Shown here: positions 1-5,789 of the stretch, in pieces
Numbering within the stretch: the stretch's first letter is position 1
How the letters are laid out: each line of letters begins with the position of its first letter
Origin: Acidimicrobiaceae bacterium
Lineage (GTDB): Bacteria > Actinomycetota > Acidimicrobiia > Acidimicrobiales > RAAP-2
Length of the DNA stretch: 6,335 bases
Assembly: GCA_030838245.1 (NCBI GenBank)
Contig: JAUTXB010000189.1
Span: 1-6,335 of the forward strand
Direction: 5' to 3'
The notes under the pieces: model-generated
The model's input: the letters and a program-made list of their open reading frames with translations, nothing else
What the model was told of the DNA's origin: nothing
Database searches by the model: none
Translations under genes and position numbers: made by a program

Positions 1-1
1 C

Positions 2-613
2 AAGTGCTACATGAACTCGGGCCAGACGTGCAGCGCCCTGACCCGGATGCTGGTGCCGAGGGACAAGCTGGCCGAAGTGGAGGCATTGGCGATCGCCGCG
101 GCCGAGGGTTTCACCGCCGGGGATCCCTTCGACAAGGCCACGCGCCTCGGCCCGTTGGTCTCTGCCGTCCAGCGGGACCGGGTCCGGGGTTACATCCAGC
201 GTGGTGAGGAAGAAGGAGCTCGCTTGTTGACGGGCGGGGTTGAGGCGCCCGATGGTCTCGAGAGCGGGTACTTCGTCCGACCGACGGTCTTCTCGGACGT
301 GACCCGGGACATGACCATCGCCAGAGAGGAGATCTTCGGGCCTGTGCTCTCGATCATTCCTTACGACACCGAAGAGGAAGCGATCGACATCGCCAACGAC
401 ACCGACTACGGCTTGGCCGGCGGCGTCTGGGCCGAGGACGCCGAACATGCCAATGCGGTGGCGCGCAAGCTCCGTACCGGCCAGGTCGAGGTCAATGGAG
501 GAGGCTTCAACCCGTTGGCGCCCTTCGGCGGCTACAAGCAGTCGGGCAACGGCCGCGAGTACGGCAACTTCGGATTCGAGGAATTCCTCGAGGTCAAGTC
601 GCTGCAGCTCTGA
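2..613 (+). CDS. Aldehyde dehydrogenase, C-terminal part (5' end off the window)
   Basis: This is the C-terminal ~203 residues of an NAD(P)+-dependent aldehyde dehydrogenase, which oxidises an aldehyde to a carboxylic acid in the cytosol. The frame is open to the left edge, so the ATG at 11 is internal. Visible landmarks are the catalytic-cysteine motif NSGQTCSA (Cys codon 29-31), the cofactor-binding EEIFGPVLS motif near fragment residue 110, and the C-terminal signature [13 protein letters not shown] before the ending [11 protein letters not shown]. About 200 residues after the catalytic Cys is normal for a ~480-residue family member, so the 3' end looks intact. The substrate cannot be read from the sequence. 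It converges on the cobalamin operon with 12 nt between stop codons, so it is probably a separate transcription unit. Confidence 0.95.
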   Translation, partial: KCYMNSGQTCSALTRMLVPRDKLAEVEALAIAAAEGFTAGDPFDKATRLGPLVSAVQRDRVRGYIQRGEEEGARLLTGGVEAPDGLESGYFVRPTVFSDVTRDMTIAREEIFGPVLSIIPYDTEEEAIDIANDTDYGLAGGVWAEDAEHANAVARKLRTGQVEVNGGGFNPLAPFGGYKQSGNGREYGNFGFEEFLEVKSLQL

Positions 614-625
614 TCGCTCAGAGTT

Positions 626-1264
626 CTAACCGTTCGCTGCGCCTGGCTCGGCCCGAGCCAGGCGGGCGATGGCATTGAACGCGGCCGAGGCCACGGCCGA
701 ACCGCCCTTTTCACCTCGGTTCGAAATAGCAGGGACGGAGCGGTCGTGCGGCGGGTTGGCGGCGACGCGGCGCAACGCCTCCTTGGATTCGGCTGCGCCG
801 ACGAAGCCCACCGGCATGCCGATGACGAGCGCCGGCCGCAGGTCGCCCGATTCCACCAGGCGGACCACCTCGAACAGGGCTGTCGGCGCACAGCCGATGA
901 CGAACACGGCTCCATCGGGCCATCGGGCCGCGGCCCGGGTGATGGCGTCTGCGCTTCGTGTGGGTATCCCGTTCGGACCGGCCGTCGCCTGATCGAGCAG
1001 GCACGTGGTCGCTGTCGAGGTGATGCCCGACCTGACCATCTGGACGTCGCAGATGACCGGCGCACCGGCGAGCACCGCGTCGATGCCGGCGGACACCGAG
1101 GCCTCGTCCAGAACCATCAGGTCGGCAAACTCGAGATCGGCTGAGGCATGGATGACGCGGGCGGTAACCGTAGCCACCTTTGGTGACAGATCGCTGAGGT
1201 CGATCCGCTCGCCGAGGATCCGGTAGCTCTCGGACTCGATCGGATGAATCCGCGGTTCGCTCAC
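626..1264 (-). CDS. cbiC: Precorrin-8X methylmutase (cobalt-precorrin-8 methylmutase, CbiC/CobH)
   Basis: This enzyme moves the methyl group from C11 to C12 of (cobalt-)precorrin-8, giving (cobalt-)cobyrinic or hydrogenobyrinic acid as the last step of corrin ring formation. At 212 residues it matches the usual ~210-residue family length. Family landmarks are IESESYRIL near residues 9-17, the RVIHASADLEFA segment whose His39 should be the catalytic histidine (equivalent to His43 of the Pseudomonas CobH), VICDVQMVRSGI at about 70-81, and VIGMPVGFVGAAESKEAL at about 146-163. The GTG at 1264-1262 was chosen because it overlaps the ferredoxin stop as GTGA. A GTG three codons upstream (1273) is possible. 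The frame stays open to 1417, but that extension overlaps the ferredoxin cluster motifs and is not family-like. It is the last gene of the operon and ends with TAG. Confidence 0.94.
   Translation of the reverse strand: MSEPRIHPIESESYRILGERIDLSDLSPKVATVTARVIHASADLEFADLMVLDEASVSAGIDAVLAGAPVICDVQMVRSGITSTATTCLLDQATAGPNGIPTRSADAITRAAARWPDGAVFVIGCAPTALFEVVRLVESGDLRPALVIGMPVGFVGAAESKEALRRVAANPPHDRSVPAISNRGEKGGSAVASAAFNAIARLARAEPGAANG
640..664. terminator. GC-rich perfect hairpin at the convergent gene ends, candidate bidirectional terminator
   Basis: Bases 640-651 and 653-664 are perfect reverse complements (arm CGCCTGGCTCGG around a single central C). In RNA this folds as a 10-11 bp stem with a short loop. 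It begins 26 nt after the aldehyde dehydrogenase stop and overlaps the last codons of cbiC (ARLARAEPGA). There is no U-tract on either side, so it is not a classic intrinsic terminator. U-less hairpins at convergent gene ends are often proposed as terminators in high-GC actinobacteria. The symmetry is seen; the function is inferred. Confidence 0.45.
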
Positions 1265-1716
1265 TGGTGCCACACATCGCTGATGGCCCCCCGCGGACAG
1301 ATTTCTACGCACTCGCCGCACCCCGTGCAGCGGGCATCCACGACCAGCGGGCGTCGAGCTGCGGGAAGTAGGGCGTGCTCGGGACACGTGGAGAGGCAGG
1401 CGCCACAGGCCGTGCACCGATCATCGATGGCCACCGACCACGGCAGGGGTCGGCCCGCTTGTGCCGGAGTGCATCCGGCTGGGGCGGCGCGGGTGGCTCC
1501 ATTCGAACTGGGCCCGTCTGGACCGGCTCCGTCAGGACCCGCTCCGTGAAAGCTGTGGCCCGAGTCTGCGTGCGAAATATTTACTTCGGATTCTTCCGCG
1601 CATGGGCGAATTGAAATGCCGCCAGCGTTAGGATTCGCCGAAACGCGGAGGAATCCAAAAAACACAAGGGGCACGTCGGCACTCCAGTCCCCGGCTCTCA
1701 GCGCGTATCCGTTCAT
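1261..1716 (-). CDS. 2x[4Fe-4S] ferredoxin-like protein with an unusual N-terminal extension, in the cobalamin operon
   Basis: The C-terminal ~57 residues form a bacterial-type dicluster ferredoxin. Two CxxCxxCxxxCP motifs are present: CTACGACLSTCP (Cys 101, 104, 107, 111) and CTGCGECVEICP (Cys 130, 133, 136, 140). It should be a small cytosolic electron carrier. With the ATG at 1716 the protein has 151 residues; this start overlaps the cbiG-cobJ stop as ATGA. The first ~95 residues match nothing I recognise. They cover a GC-poor stretch and a large palindrome (1588-1656), followed by a Gly/Pro/Asp-rich part encoded by a 15-bp tandem repeat. A GTG at 1434 would give a plain 57-residue ferredoxin starting VAIDDRC, and the start remains uncertain. 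Its place between cbiG-cobJ and cbiC, with 4-nt overlaps on both sides, suggests a redox role in corrin synthesis. Candidate partners are the CobJ ring-contraction step or a precorrin reductase; both are inference. Confidence 0.8.
   Translation of the reverse strand: MNGYALRAGDWSADVPLVFFGFLRVSANPNAGGISIRPCAEESEVNISHADSGHSFHGAGPDGAGPDGPSSNGATRAAPAGCTPAQAGRPLPWSVAIDDRCTACGACLSTCPEHALLPAARRPLVVDARCTGCGECVEICPRGAISDVWHQ
1520..1549. repeat. 15-bp tandem repeat, two copies
   Basis: Bases 1520-1534 and 1535-1549 are adjacent 15-mers that agree at 13 of 15 positions (units ggaccggctccgtca and ggacccgctccgtga). Being a multiple of three, the repeat keeps the frame and encodes the GAGPDGAGPDG stretch of the ferredoxin N-terminal extension. 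This looks like a small slippage-type duplication in a low-complexity linker. Confidence 0.7.
1588..1656. repeat. 69-nt near-perfect palindrome (two stacked stems) in a GC-poor patch
   Basis: The outer arms 1588-1600 and 1644-1656 are inverted copies with 12 of 13 matches (GGATTCTTCCGCG against the complement of CGCGGAGGAATCC). Inside them a 4x4 internal loop (1601-1604, 1640-1643) leads to a perfect 7-bp stem, 1605-1611 with 1633-1639 (GGCGAAT/ATTCGCC), closed by a 21-nt loop. A-rich sequence (1657-1662) flanks one side and AT-rich sequence (1575-1585) the other. GC is about 50% by hand count over 1571-1670, clearly below the neighbouring genes. The element is 23 codons long and contains no stop in the ferredoxin frame. 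The two imperfect pairs are G·U in a plus-strand transcript but A·C in the operon mRNA. It could be a mobile palindromic element, an RNA regulatory structure or a decayed insert; the sequence alone does not decide. Confidence 0.75.
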
Positions 1717-1724
1717 CGCGGATA
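1706..1724 (-). promoter_or_regulatory. Small hairpin presenting the ATGA stop/start overlap in its loop
   Basis: In the operon mRNA a 6-bp perfect stem (UAUCCG with CGGAUA, bases 1724-1719 and 1711-1706) encloses the 7-nt loop CGAUGAA. That loop holds the cbiG-cobJ stop codon and the proposed ferredoxin ATG. No strong Shine-Dalgarno lies upstream, only a GGGG run about 12 nt before the ATG. The structure might help termination-reinitiation at the junction. The pairing is seen; the role is a guess. Confidence 0.3.
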
Positions 1725-3380
1725 GCCCCGTGGGGTGACCATCCGGTCGTTGCGGACAACGGTCGTGGATGACCCGACGATGACGCACGTCGTCATGGTG
1801 ACCGCGGTCGGATCGAGCTCTTCGAGGGTGGTCACGGCAACCCGTTCGCCCGGGCGCCCGGCGTCGGTGACGATGCCCACTGGTGTGGTCGGCGGCCGTC
1901 CACCACCGAGGATGCCGAGGGCCTTGCCGAGCTGCCAGGTCCGTCGCTCGGAGCGGGGGTTATAGAGCACGACGACGAGATCTGAGTCGGCTGCGGCACG
2001 CAACCTGGCCTCGATGCGGTCCCATGGCGTCAGGAGGTCGGACAGGCTGATGAGCACGTGGTCGTGCCCGAGCGGTGCGCCAAGCCGTGCCGAGGCGGCC
2101 AGGCCGGCCGTCACGCCTGGCACCACGTCCACGATGACGTTGGCAAAGTTCGACTGGTCGGCCAGCTCCAACACCGGTGATGCCATGGCGTAGACGCCGG
2201 CGTCGCCGGAGCACACCATGGCCACCCGCTTTCCTGCGGATGCCAAGCTCAGAGCCTGGCGCGCCCGGTCCATTTCGGACCCGAGGTTGGAGCGGATGAC
2301 CTGATGATGGGTCGCCAGCAGGTCCTGGCACTGGTCGACGTAGGCGCCGTAGCCGATCACCACGTCGGCTCGACGAACCGCCTGCTCGGCCGCCGGCGTG
2401 CGGTGCATGATGCCACCCGGGCCCAGTCCGACCAGGACGACCCGCCCGATGGGATGACGCCGTCGGGCGATGGCCACGGTGGCGTTCTTCGACGTCCGTT
2501 TCTCAACGACCAGGGCCCCACCCTCGCCGGCGCCGAGGAGCGCGGCTGCTTCGCACACGCTGGCGGTGCCCACGGCCTGGCGTGCGGCGTCGCTCGGGTT
2601 GGGGACCGGGACCGCGGCCAGTGCCTCCGCACTGAACGCGGTGACCGGAAGTCCGAGACCGGTGACGGCGGGATGGTGCCGTCGCCGTTCGATCGTGGCC
2701 ACCGTATGGACGGAGTCGGCCGACAGCCCCGCCTCGGCCAACGTCGCTGTGACCAGCGCGACGACTTCTTCACTCTCGGCAACGGTCGAAGAGCCCACGC
2801 CGACCACAAGGGACGCCGGCCGCAGGAGCACCGTTCCCGGACCGGAGCCGCTGGCAACAGCATCGGTGACGAGGATGCGCTCAGGACCGGGCCCGCTCGA
2901 CGGAAAGGCCTCGGGAAGGGGCCAGTTTCTCGGATTGTCGACGATTGGCAGCCGGCCATCGAGCAGTGCGGCGGAGACACCGGCGACGTCGCCGGAGGCG
3001 ACAAGATCGGGAAGCATGTCGAGGGCCACCAGCCCGGTGGCATCGGTGGCCGTGGTCACTACGGGAGTAGCGCCGAGGAGGGCTCCGACCTGTCGGGCCA
3101 GGTCATTGGCACCGCCATGGTGGCCCCCGCAGAGGGCGACGGCAAAGCGACCTGCTTCGTCGACGCACACCACTGCCGGATCCGAGCGCTTGTCGTCCAA
3201 CAATGGAGCCACGATCCGCACGGCTGCGCCGATGGCGGCAAAGAGGACGAAGCCGTCCACGTCGCCTTGCCCCCACCGTTCTCGAACAGCGGGGCCCATC
3301 GAACCGTGGACGTGTTCGAAGGGAAGCTGTTCGGCCAGTCGGCGACCGGCCTCGGTGATGCTGACGCTGACTGGGCTCAT
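1713..3380 (-). CDS. cbiG-cobJ: Fused cobalt-precorrin-5A hydrolase (CbiG) / precorrin-3B C17-methyltransferase (CobJ/CbiH)
   Basis: This 555-residue protein fuses two cobalamin enzymes. Residues ~1-310 are CbiG, which opens the delta-lactone of cobalt-precorrin-5A and releases acetaldehyde. Landmarks are IGAAVRIVAPLLDDKRSDPA (50-69), the CGGHHGGANDLA segment (84-95), VVTTATDATG (107-116), a C-terminal half starting LVVGVGSST (191-199), and VGTASVCEAAALL (270-282). Residues ~312-555 are CobJ/CbiH, the SAM-dependent C17-methyltransferase and ring contractase: VLVGLGPGG (315-323), VIGYGAYVDQ (341-350), CSGDAGVYAMA (390-400), VPGVTAGLAASARLGAPLGH (420-439), VLYNPRS (471-477). Both halves are full length. 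The ATG at 3380 is the only in-frame one of three ATGs in a 14-bp tandem repeat; the other two open six-codon frames. The gap to the cobL stop is 24 nt. The TGA stop overlaps the ferredoxin ATG. The fusion implies channelling between non-adjacent steps or simple co-expression. Confidence 0.96.
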   Translation of the reverse strand: MSPVSVSITEAGRRLAEQLPFEHVHGSMGPAVRERWGQGDVDGFVLFAAIGAAVRIVAPLLDDKRSDPAVVCVDEAGRFAVALCGGHHGGANDLARQVGALLGATPVVTTATDATGLVALDMLPDLVASGDVAGVSAALLDGRLPIVDNPRNWPLPEAFPSSGPGPERILVTDAVASGSGPGTVLLRPASLVVGVGSSTVAESEEVVALVTATLAEAGLSADSVHTVATIERRRHHPAVTGLGLPVTAFSAEALAAVPVPNPSDAARQAVGTASVCEAAALLGAGEGGALVVEKRTSKNATVAIARRRHPIGRVVLVGLGPGGIMHRTPAAEQAVRRADVVIGYGAYVDQCQDLLATHHQVIRSNLGSEMDRARQALSLASAGKRVAMVCSGDAGVYAMASPVLELADQSNFANVIVDVVPGVTAGLAASARLGAPLGHDHVLISLSDLLTPWDRIEARLRAAADSDLVVVLYNPRSERRTWQLGKALGILGGGRPPTTPVGIVTDAGRPGERVAVTTLEELDPTAVTMTTCVIVGSSTTVVRNDRMVTPRGYPR

Positions 3381-3408
3381 ATCTCAAGGCTCATATCTCA
3401 GGGCTCAT
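3381..3408 (-). repeat. 14-bp tandem repeat triplicating the start region of cbiG-cobJ; two minicistrons
   Basis: Reading the minus strand, ATGAGCCCTGAGAT (3408-3395) is followed by ATGAGCCTTGAGAT (3394-3381) and then by ATGAGCCC, the start of cbiG-cobJ (3380). The first two units differ at one base. Because 14 is not a multiple of three, the first two ATGs open short frames: Met-Ser-Pro-Glu-Ile-stop (3408-3391) and Met-Ser-Leu-Glu-Ile-stop (3394-3377). The first ATG overlaps the cobL stop, and each minicistron's TGA overlaps the next ATG as ATGA. Removing the two units would leave a plain ATGA overlap of cobL and cbiG-cobJ, which is the likely ancestral junction. Only GAG, two nt before each ATG, resembles a ribosome site. 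Confidence 0.85.
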
Positions 3409-4670
3409 GCTTCGGCGCTCCTGCCCTCGGGGCCCCAGGCTACGAAGACCGGGTTTTCGGCCGCCAGCCGGACACCGCCGTCGGGGAGCGTTTTGGCTCG
3501 GCTCACACCCACCTGCACCAAGTTGCCGAGGCGGTCGGCCGCCTCGGCGGCCCGGTCGAGTGCAGCAAAGGTGGCGACGATGCAACCGCGGGGGCGCAAC
3601 CGGGCCAACGCCACGTCGAGGGCGGCGAGACCACCACCGCCGACGAAGACCCGGTCCGGATCGGGTAGGCCTTCACAGGCTTCGGGCACGTGGCCGTGGA
3701 CGGCAGTGACGCCGACGCCGAACCGGGAGGCGTTCTCCGAGATCCGGGCGATGTCGTCGCTGCGCTCCTCGATGGCGAAGACGACCAAGCCGGGCGAGAG
3801 GGACGCACATTCCACCGCCACACTTCCGCTGCCGGCCCCGACGTCCCACAGGACACCGGTCGGTGGGAGCGCCAGCTTGCCCAGGGCTACCGCCCGGACC
3901 TCGGACTTGGTGATCATCCCGTCCCGGTGGCCGTAGGCGTCGTCGGGAAGGCCCCAGGCCAGGGGCTTGGCGTCCTCGGCCGCACCACCCCACCCTGCGA
4001 TCCGGCGGCCAGCGGGACCGAGAAGGATGACGACCGACAGTGGGTCCCACGCCCCCGAGGCCAGGTCGTCCAGCCCGACCATGGTGACCGACTCGTCTGG
4101 ATGCCCGAGCCGGCTGCACACGGCGACCACGTCCACGGCCGCCCGTGCTGCCACCAAGGCTTCTCCCACGGCCTCGGGCGGGGACTCGGGCGAGGTGAGC
4201 ACGGCCACCTTCCGTGCCACCCGGATGGCACCGATGGCGTCGGCTAGGGGCCGGCCGTGGGCCGAGACCACCGTGGCGTCGTCCCAGGGCAGGCCGATCC
4301 GGGCAAAGGCCAGCGACACGGACGACGGAGCGGGCAGAACGACCAGGTTCTTGCGGTCGATCACCCGTAAGAGGGAGCGCACGATGCCGAAGAACCCGGG
4401 ATCGCCGGAGGCCAAGACGCATACGGGGACCCCATCGCCGGACGCGGCGGCGGCTCGACGGCAGGCCTCGTCGGCGTCGCCGCCGATGATCGCCGACGGC
4501 ACCGGGGCCTCGCCGCGCTGTCGTTGCCATGCTTCGAGCGCCTCGAGGTGCCGCCGACCACCGAGGATCAACCCGGCGTCGTGGAGGGCGGTACGCCCTT
4601 CGGGTCCGATGTGGTCCAGCCCGTACCCGGCAATGCCGACGACGGTGACGGTTCCCGATCGGTCAGGCAC
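3405..4670 (-). CDS. cobL: Precorrin-6Y C5,15-methyltransferase (decarboxylating), CbiE-CbiT fusion
   Basis: This bifunctional SAM-dependent enzyme methylates C5 and C15 of (cobalt-)precorrin-7/6Y and decarboxylates the C12 acetate side chain. At 421 residues it has the expected length of a fused CobL. The CbiE domain spans ~8-220: VVGIAGYGLDHIGPEG at 10-25, LILGGRRHLE at 34-43, LASGDPGFFG at 86-95, LPAPSSVSLAFARIGLPWDD at 112-131. The CbiT domain spans ~238-415: WGLPDDAY at 239-246, RDGMITKSEVRA at 249-260, and the SAM-binding loop WDVGAGSGSVAVECA at 275-289, then FVGGGG at 342-347. The GTG start at 4670 is supported by an excellent ribosome site (4675-4683) and overlaps the end of cbiD by 8 nt. 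The TGA stop is followed by the 14-bp repeat before cbiG-cobJ. Confidence 0.96.
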   Translation of the reverse strand: MPDRSGTVTVVGIAGYGLDHIGPEGRTALHDAGLILGGRRHLEALEAWQRQRGEAPVPSAIIGGDADEACRRAAAASGDGVPVCVLASGDPGFFGIVRSLLRVIDRKNLVVLPAPSSVSLAFARIGLPWDDATVVSAHGRPLADAIGAIRVARKVAVLTSPESPPEAVGEALVAARAAVDVVAVCSRLGHPDESVTMVGLDDLASGAWDPLSVVILLGPAGRRIAGWGGAAEDAKPLAWGLPDDAYGHRDGMITKSEVRAVALGKLALPPTGVLWDVGAGSGSVAVECASLSPGLVVFAIEERSDDIARISENASRFGVGVTAVHGHVPEACEGLPDPDRVFVGGGGLAALDVALARLRPRGCIVATFAALDRAAEAADRLGNLVQVGVSRAKTLPDGGVRLAAENPVFVAWGPEGRSAEA

Positions 4671-5784
4671 GGGCGATCACCTCGTCGCCCTCGAAGTCGA
4701 CCATGACGACCTCGCAGTCGAATGCGCCTCCGCCATGGACAACGCAATTGTCTCGGGCCAGTTGGCACAGCCGGTCCAGAGGAGCCCGAGTTCCAGCCGC
4801 CAGGCAGGCGTCATAGAAGTGCCGAGCCGTCGCCGTCTCCGTGGCGGCTGCGACCACCGCGGCCGGAGCACCGGTGGCGGCGGCCACGGCGGCCAGCAGG
4901 TCGGTGTCCACCTTGGACCGGTGGAAGTGGGTCATCATCACGCCCGCGGCCAGCTTGGTGATCTTGCCTGCCATGGCTACCACGTTCACCTGGGTCATCC
5001 CGTCGGCCGCGCACCGTCGAAGGGCGATCCCGCTGAAGTCGCCCACTTCGACGAAGGACACCGGGTCCAAGGTGGCGTAGATGCGTTGGGCCGCGGTTTC
5101 CGACCGGCTCCCCGTGCACAGGACCATGGTCCGCTCTCCCTGGGCCGCGGCCACGTCCACCTGTTGGACGACCGAGGCCCGATAGGCGGCGGTCGAGAAC
5201 GGCCTGACGATGCCGGTCGTGCCCAGGATGCTGATGCCGCCAAGGATGCCCAGCCGCTCGTTACTGGTCCGCTTGGTCATCTCCACGCCCCCAGGGACGC
5301 TGAACGAGACCACCATCGGGCGGCCGGTGATCTCGGCCAGGGCGGCAAGGATCATGCGCCGCGGCACCGGGTTGATGGCCGGAGCCCCGACCTCGAGGCC
5401 GAGCCCGGGTTTGGTGATCGTGCCCACGCCGGGCCCGGCCTCCAGCGTGGTGGTCGTGGCGCCCTCGGGAGCCCAACGGACATCGGCGGTGAGCTCGGCC
5501 CCGTCGGTGCAGTCGGGGTCGTCGCCGGCATCTTTGACCACGGCCGCCCGCACGGTGTGGGCATCGTCGCGCACCCGTCCAGCACCGACGACGGGAAACG
5601 AGACCCGAGCTCCCTTGGGCAGTCCGACCTCGACCTCGGCGGGGACGACACCGGTGACCAGACCGGAGGCGGCGGCCTTGGCTGCAGCCGACGCGCAGGT
5701 GCCAGTCGTCCAACCGGTCCGGAGGCCAGTCTTTCGCTCGGCTACGTCGGGGCTGAGCTCTGGCTCGTTGGTCTCGCCCGTCAT
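4663..5784 (-). CDS. cbiD: Cobalt-precorrin-5B (C1)-methyltransferase CbiD
   Basis: CbiD methylates C1 of cobalt-precorrin-5B with SAM in the oxygen-independent, cobalt-early pathway. With the ATG at 5784 it has 373 residues, typical for the family. The N-terminal signature TGLRTGWTTGTCASAAAKAA is at 19-38. Further family-like segments are KDAGDDPDCTDGAEL (84-98), GPGVGTITKPGLGLEVGAPA (117-136), INPVPRRMI (137-145), SNERLGILGGISILGTTGIV (174-193) and MAGKITKLAAGVMMTHFHRS (271-290). The reading frame stays open upstream to 6186, but that part overlaps cobM in another frame and is Arg/Gly-rich shadow sequence, so it is excluded. The ATG lies 5 nt after the cobM stop, with no obvious Shine-Dalgarno. 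CbiD together with CbiG in the same operon is the best evidence for the anaerobic-type route. Confidence 0.95.
   Translation of the reverse strand: MTGETNEPELSPDVAERKTGLRTGWTTGTCASAAAKAAASGLVTGVVPAEVEVGLPKGARVSFPVVGAGRVRDDAHTVRAAVVKDAGDDPDCTDGAELTADVRWAPEGATTTTLEAGPGVGTITKPGLGLEVGAPAINPVPRRMILAALAEITGRPMVVSFSVPGGVEMTKRTSNERLGILGGISILGTTGIVRPFSTAAYRASVVQQVDVAAAQGERTMVLCTGSRSETAAQRIYATLDPVSFVEVGDFSGIALRRCAADGMTQVNVVAMAGKITKLAAGVMMTHFHRSKVDTDLLAAVAAATGAPAAVVAAATETATARHFYDACLAAGTRAPLDRLCQLARDNCVVHGGGAFDCEVVMVDFEGDEVIARA
4675..4683 (-). promoter_or_regulatory. Strong Shine-Dalgarno deciding the GTG start of cobL
   Basis: GAGGTGATC on the minus strand matches nine consecutive bases of the complement of the usual 16S rRNA 3' end (AGGAGGTGATCC), ending 4 nt before the GTG at 4670. 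It lies inside the last codons of cbiD (DEVIARA). This is the clearest ribosome site I found in the operon, and it argues for independent, strong initiation of cobL rather than coupling alone. Confidence 0.7.
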
Positions 5785-5789
5785 CGCGA

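Noticed and set aside
1265..1417. N-terminal extension of the CbiC reading frame
   Set aside because: It overlaps the ferredoxin cysteine motifs in another frame and precedes the normal family start.
1605..1639. Integron attC-like site
   Set aside because: A GTTAGG core-like string lies in the palindrome loop, but there is no matching partner core site at the palindrome ends and no cassette context.
1588..1662. Intrinsic terminator from the 69-nt palindrome
   Set aside because: The A6 run follows the hairpin on the plus strand, so on the operon strand the U-run precedes the hairpin; no U-tract follows it in either direction.
1588..1716. Cobalamin riboswitch upstream of the ferredoxin
   Set aside because: The AGCCGGGGACTGG stretch faintly recalls a B12 box, but the other conserved riboswitch parts are missing, and the sequence before it is cbiG-cobJ coding sequence.
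2304..3668. Long plus-strand open frames opposite cbiG-cobJ and cobL (also 2470-3936 and 3967-5937)
   Set aside because: Their translations are low-complexity Gly/Arg/Ser/Thr-rich shadows of GC-rich genes with clear families on the minus strand; no domain is recognisable in them.
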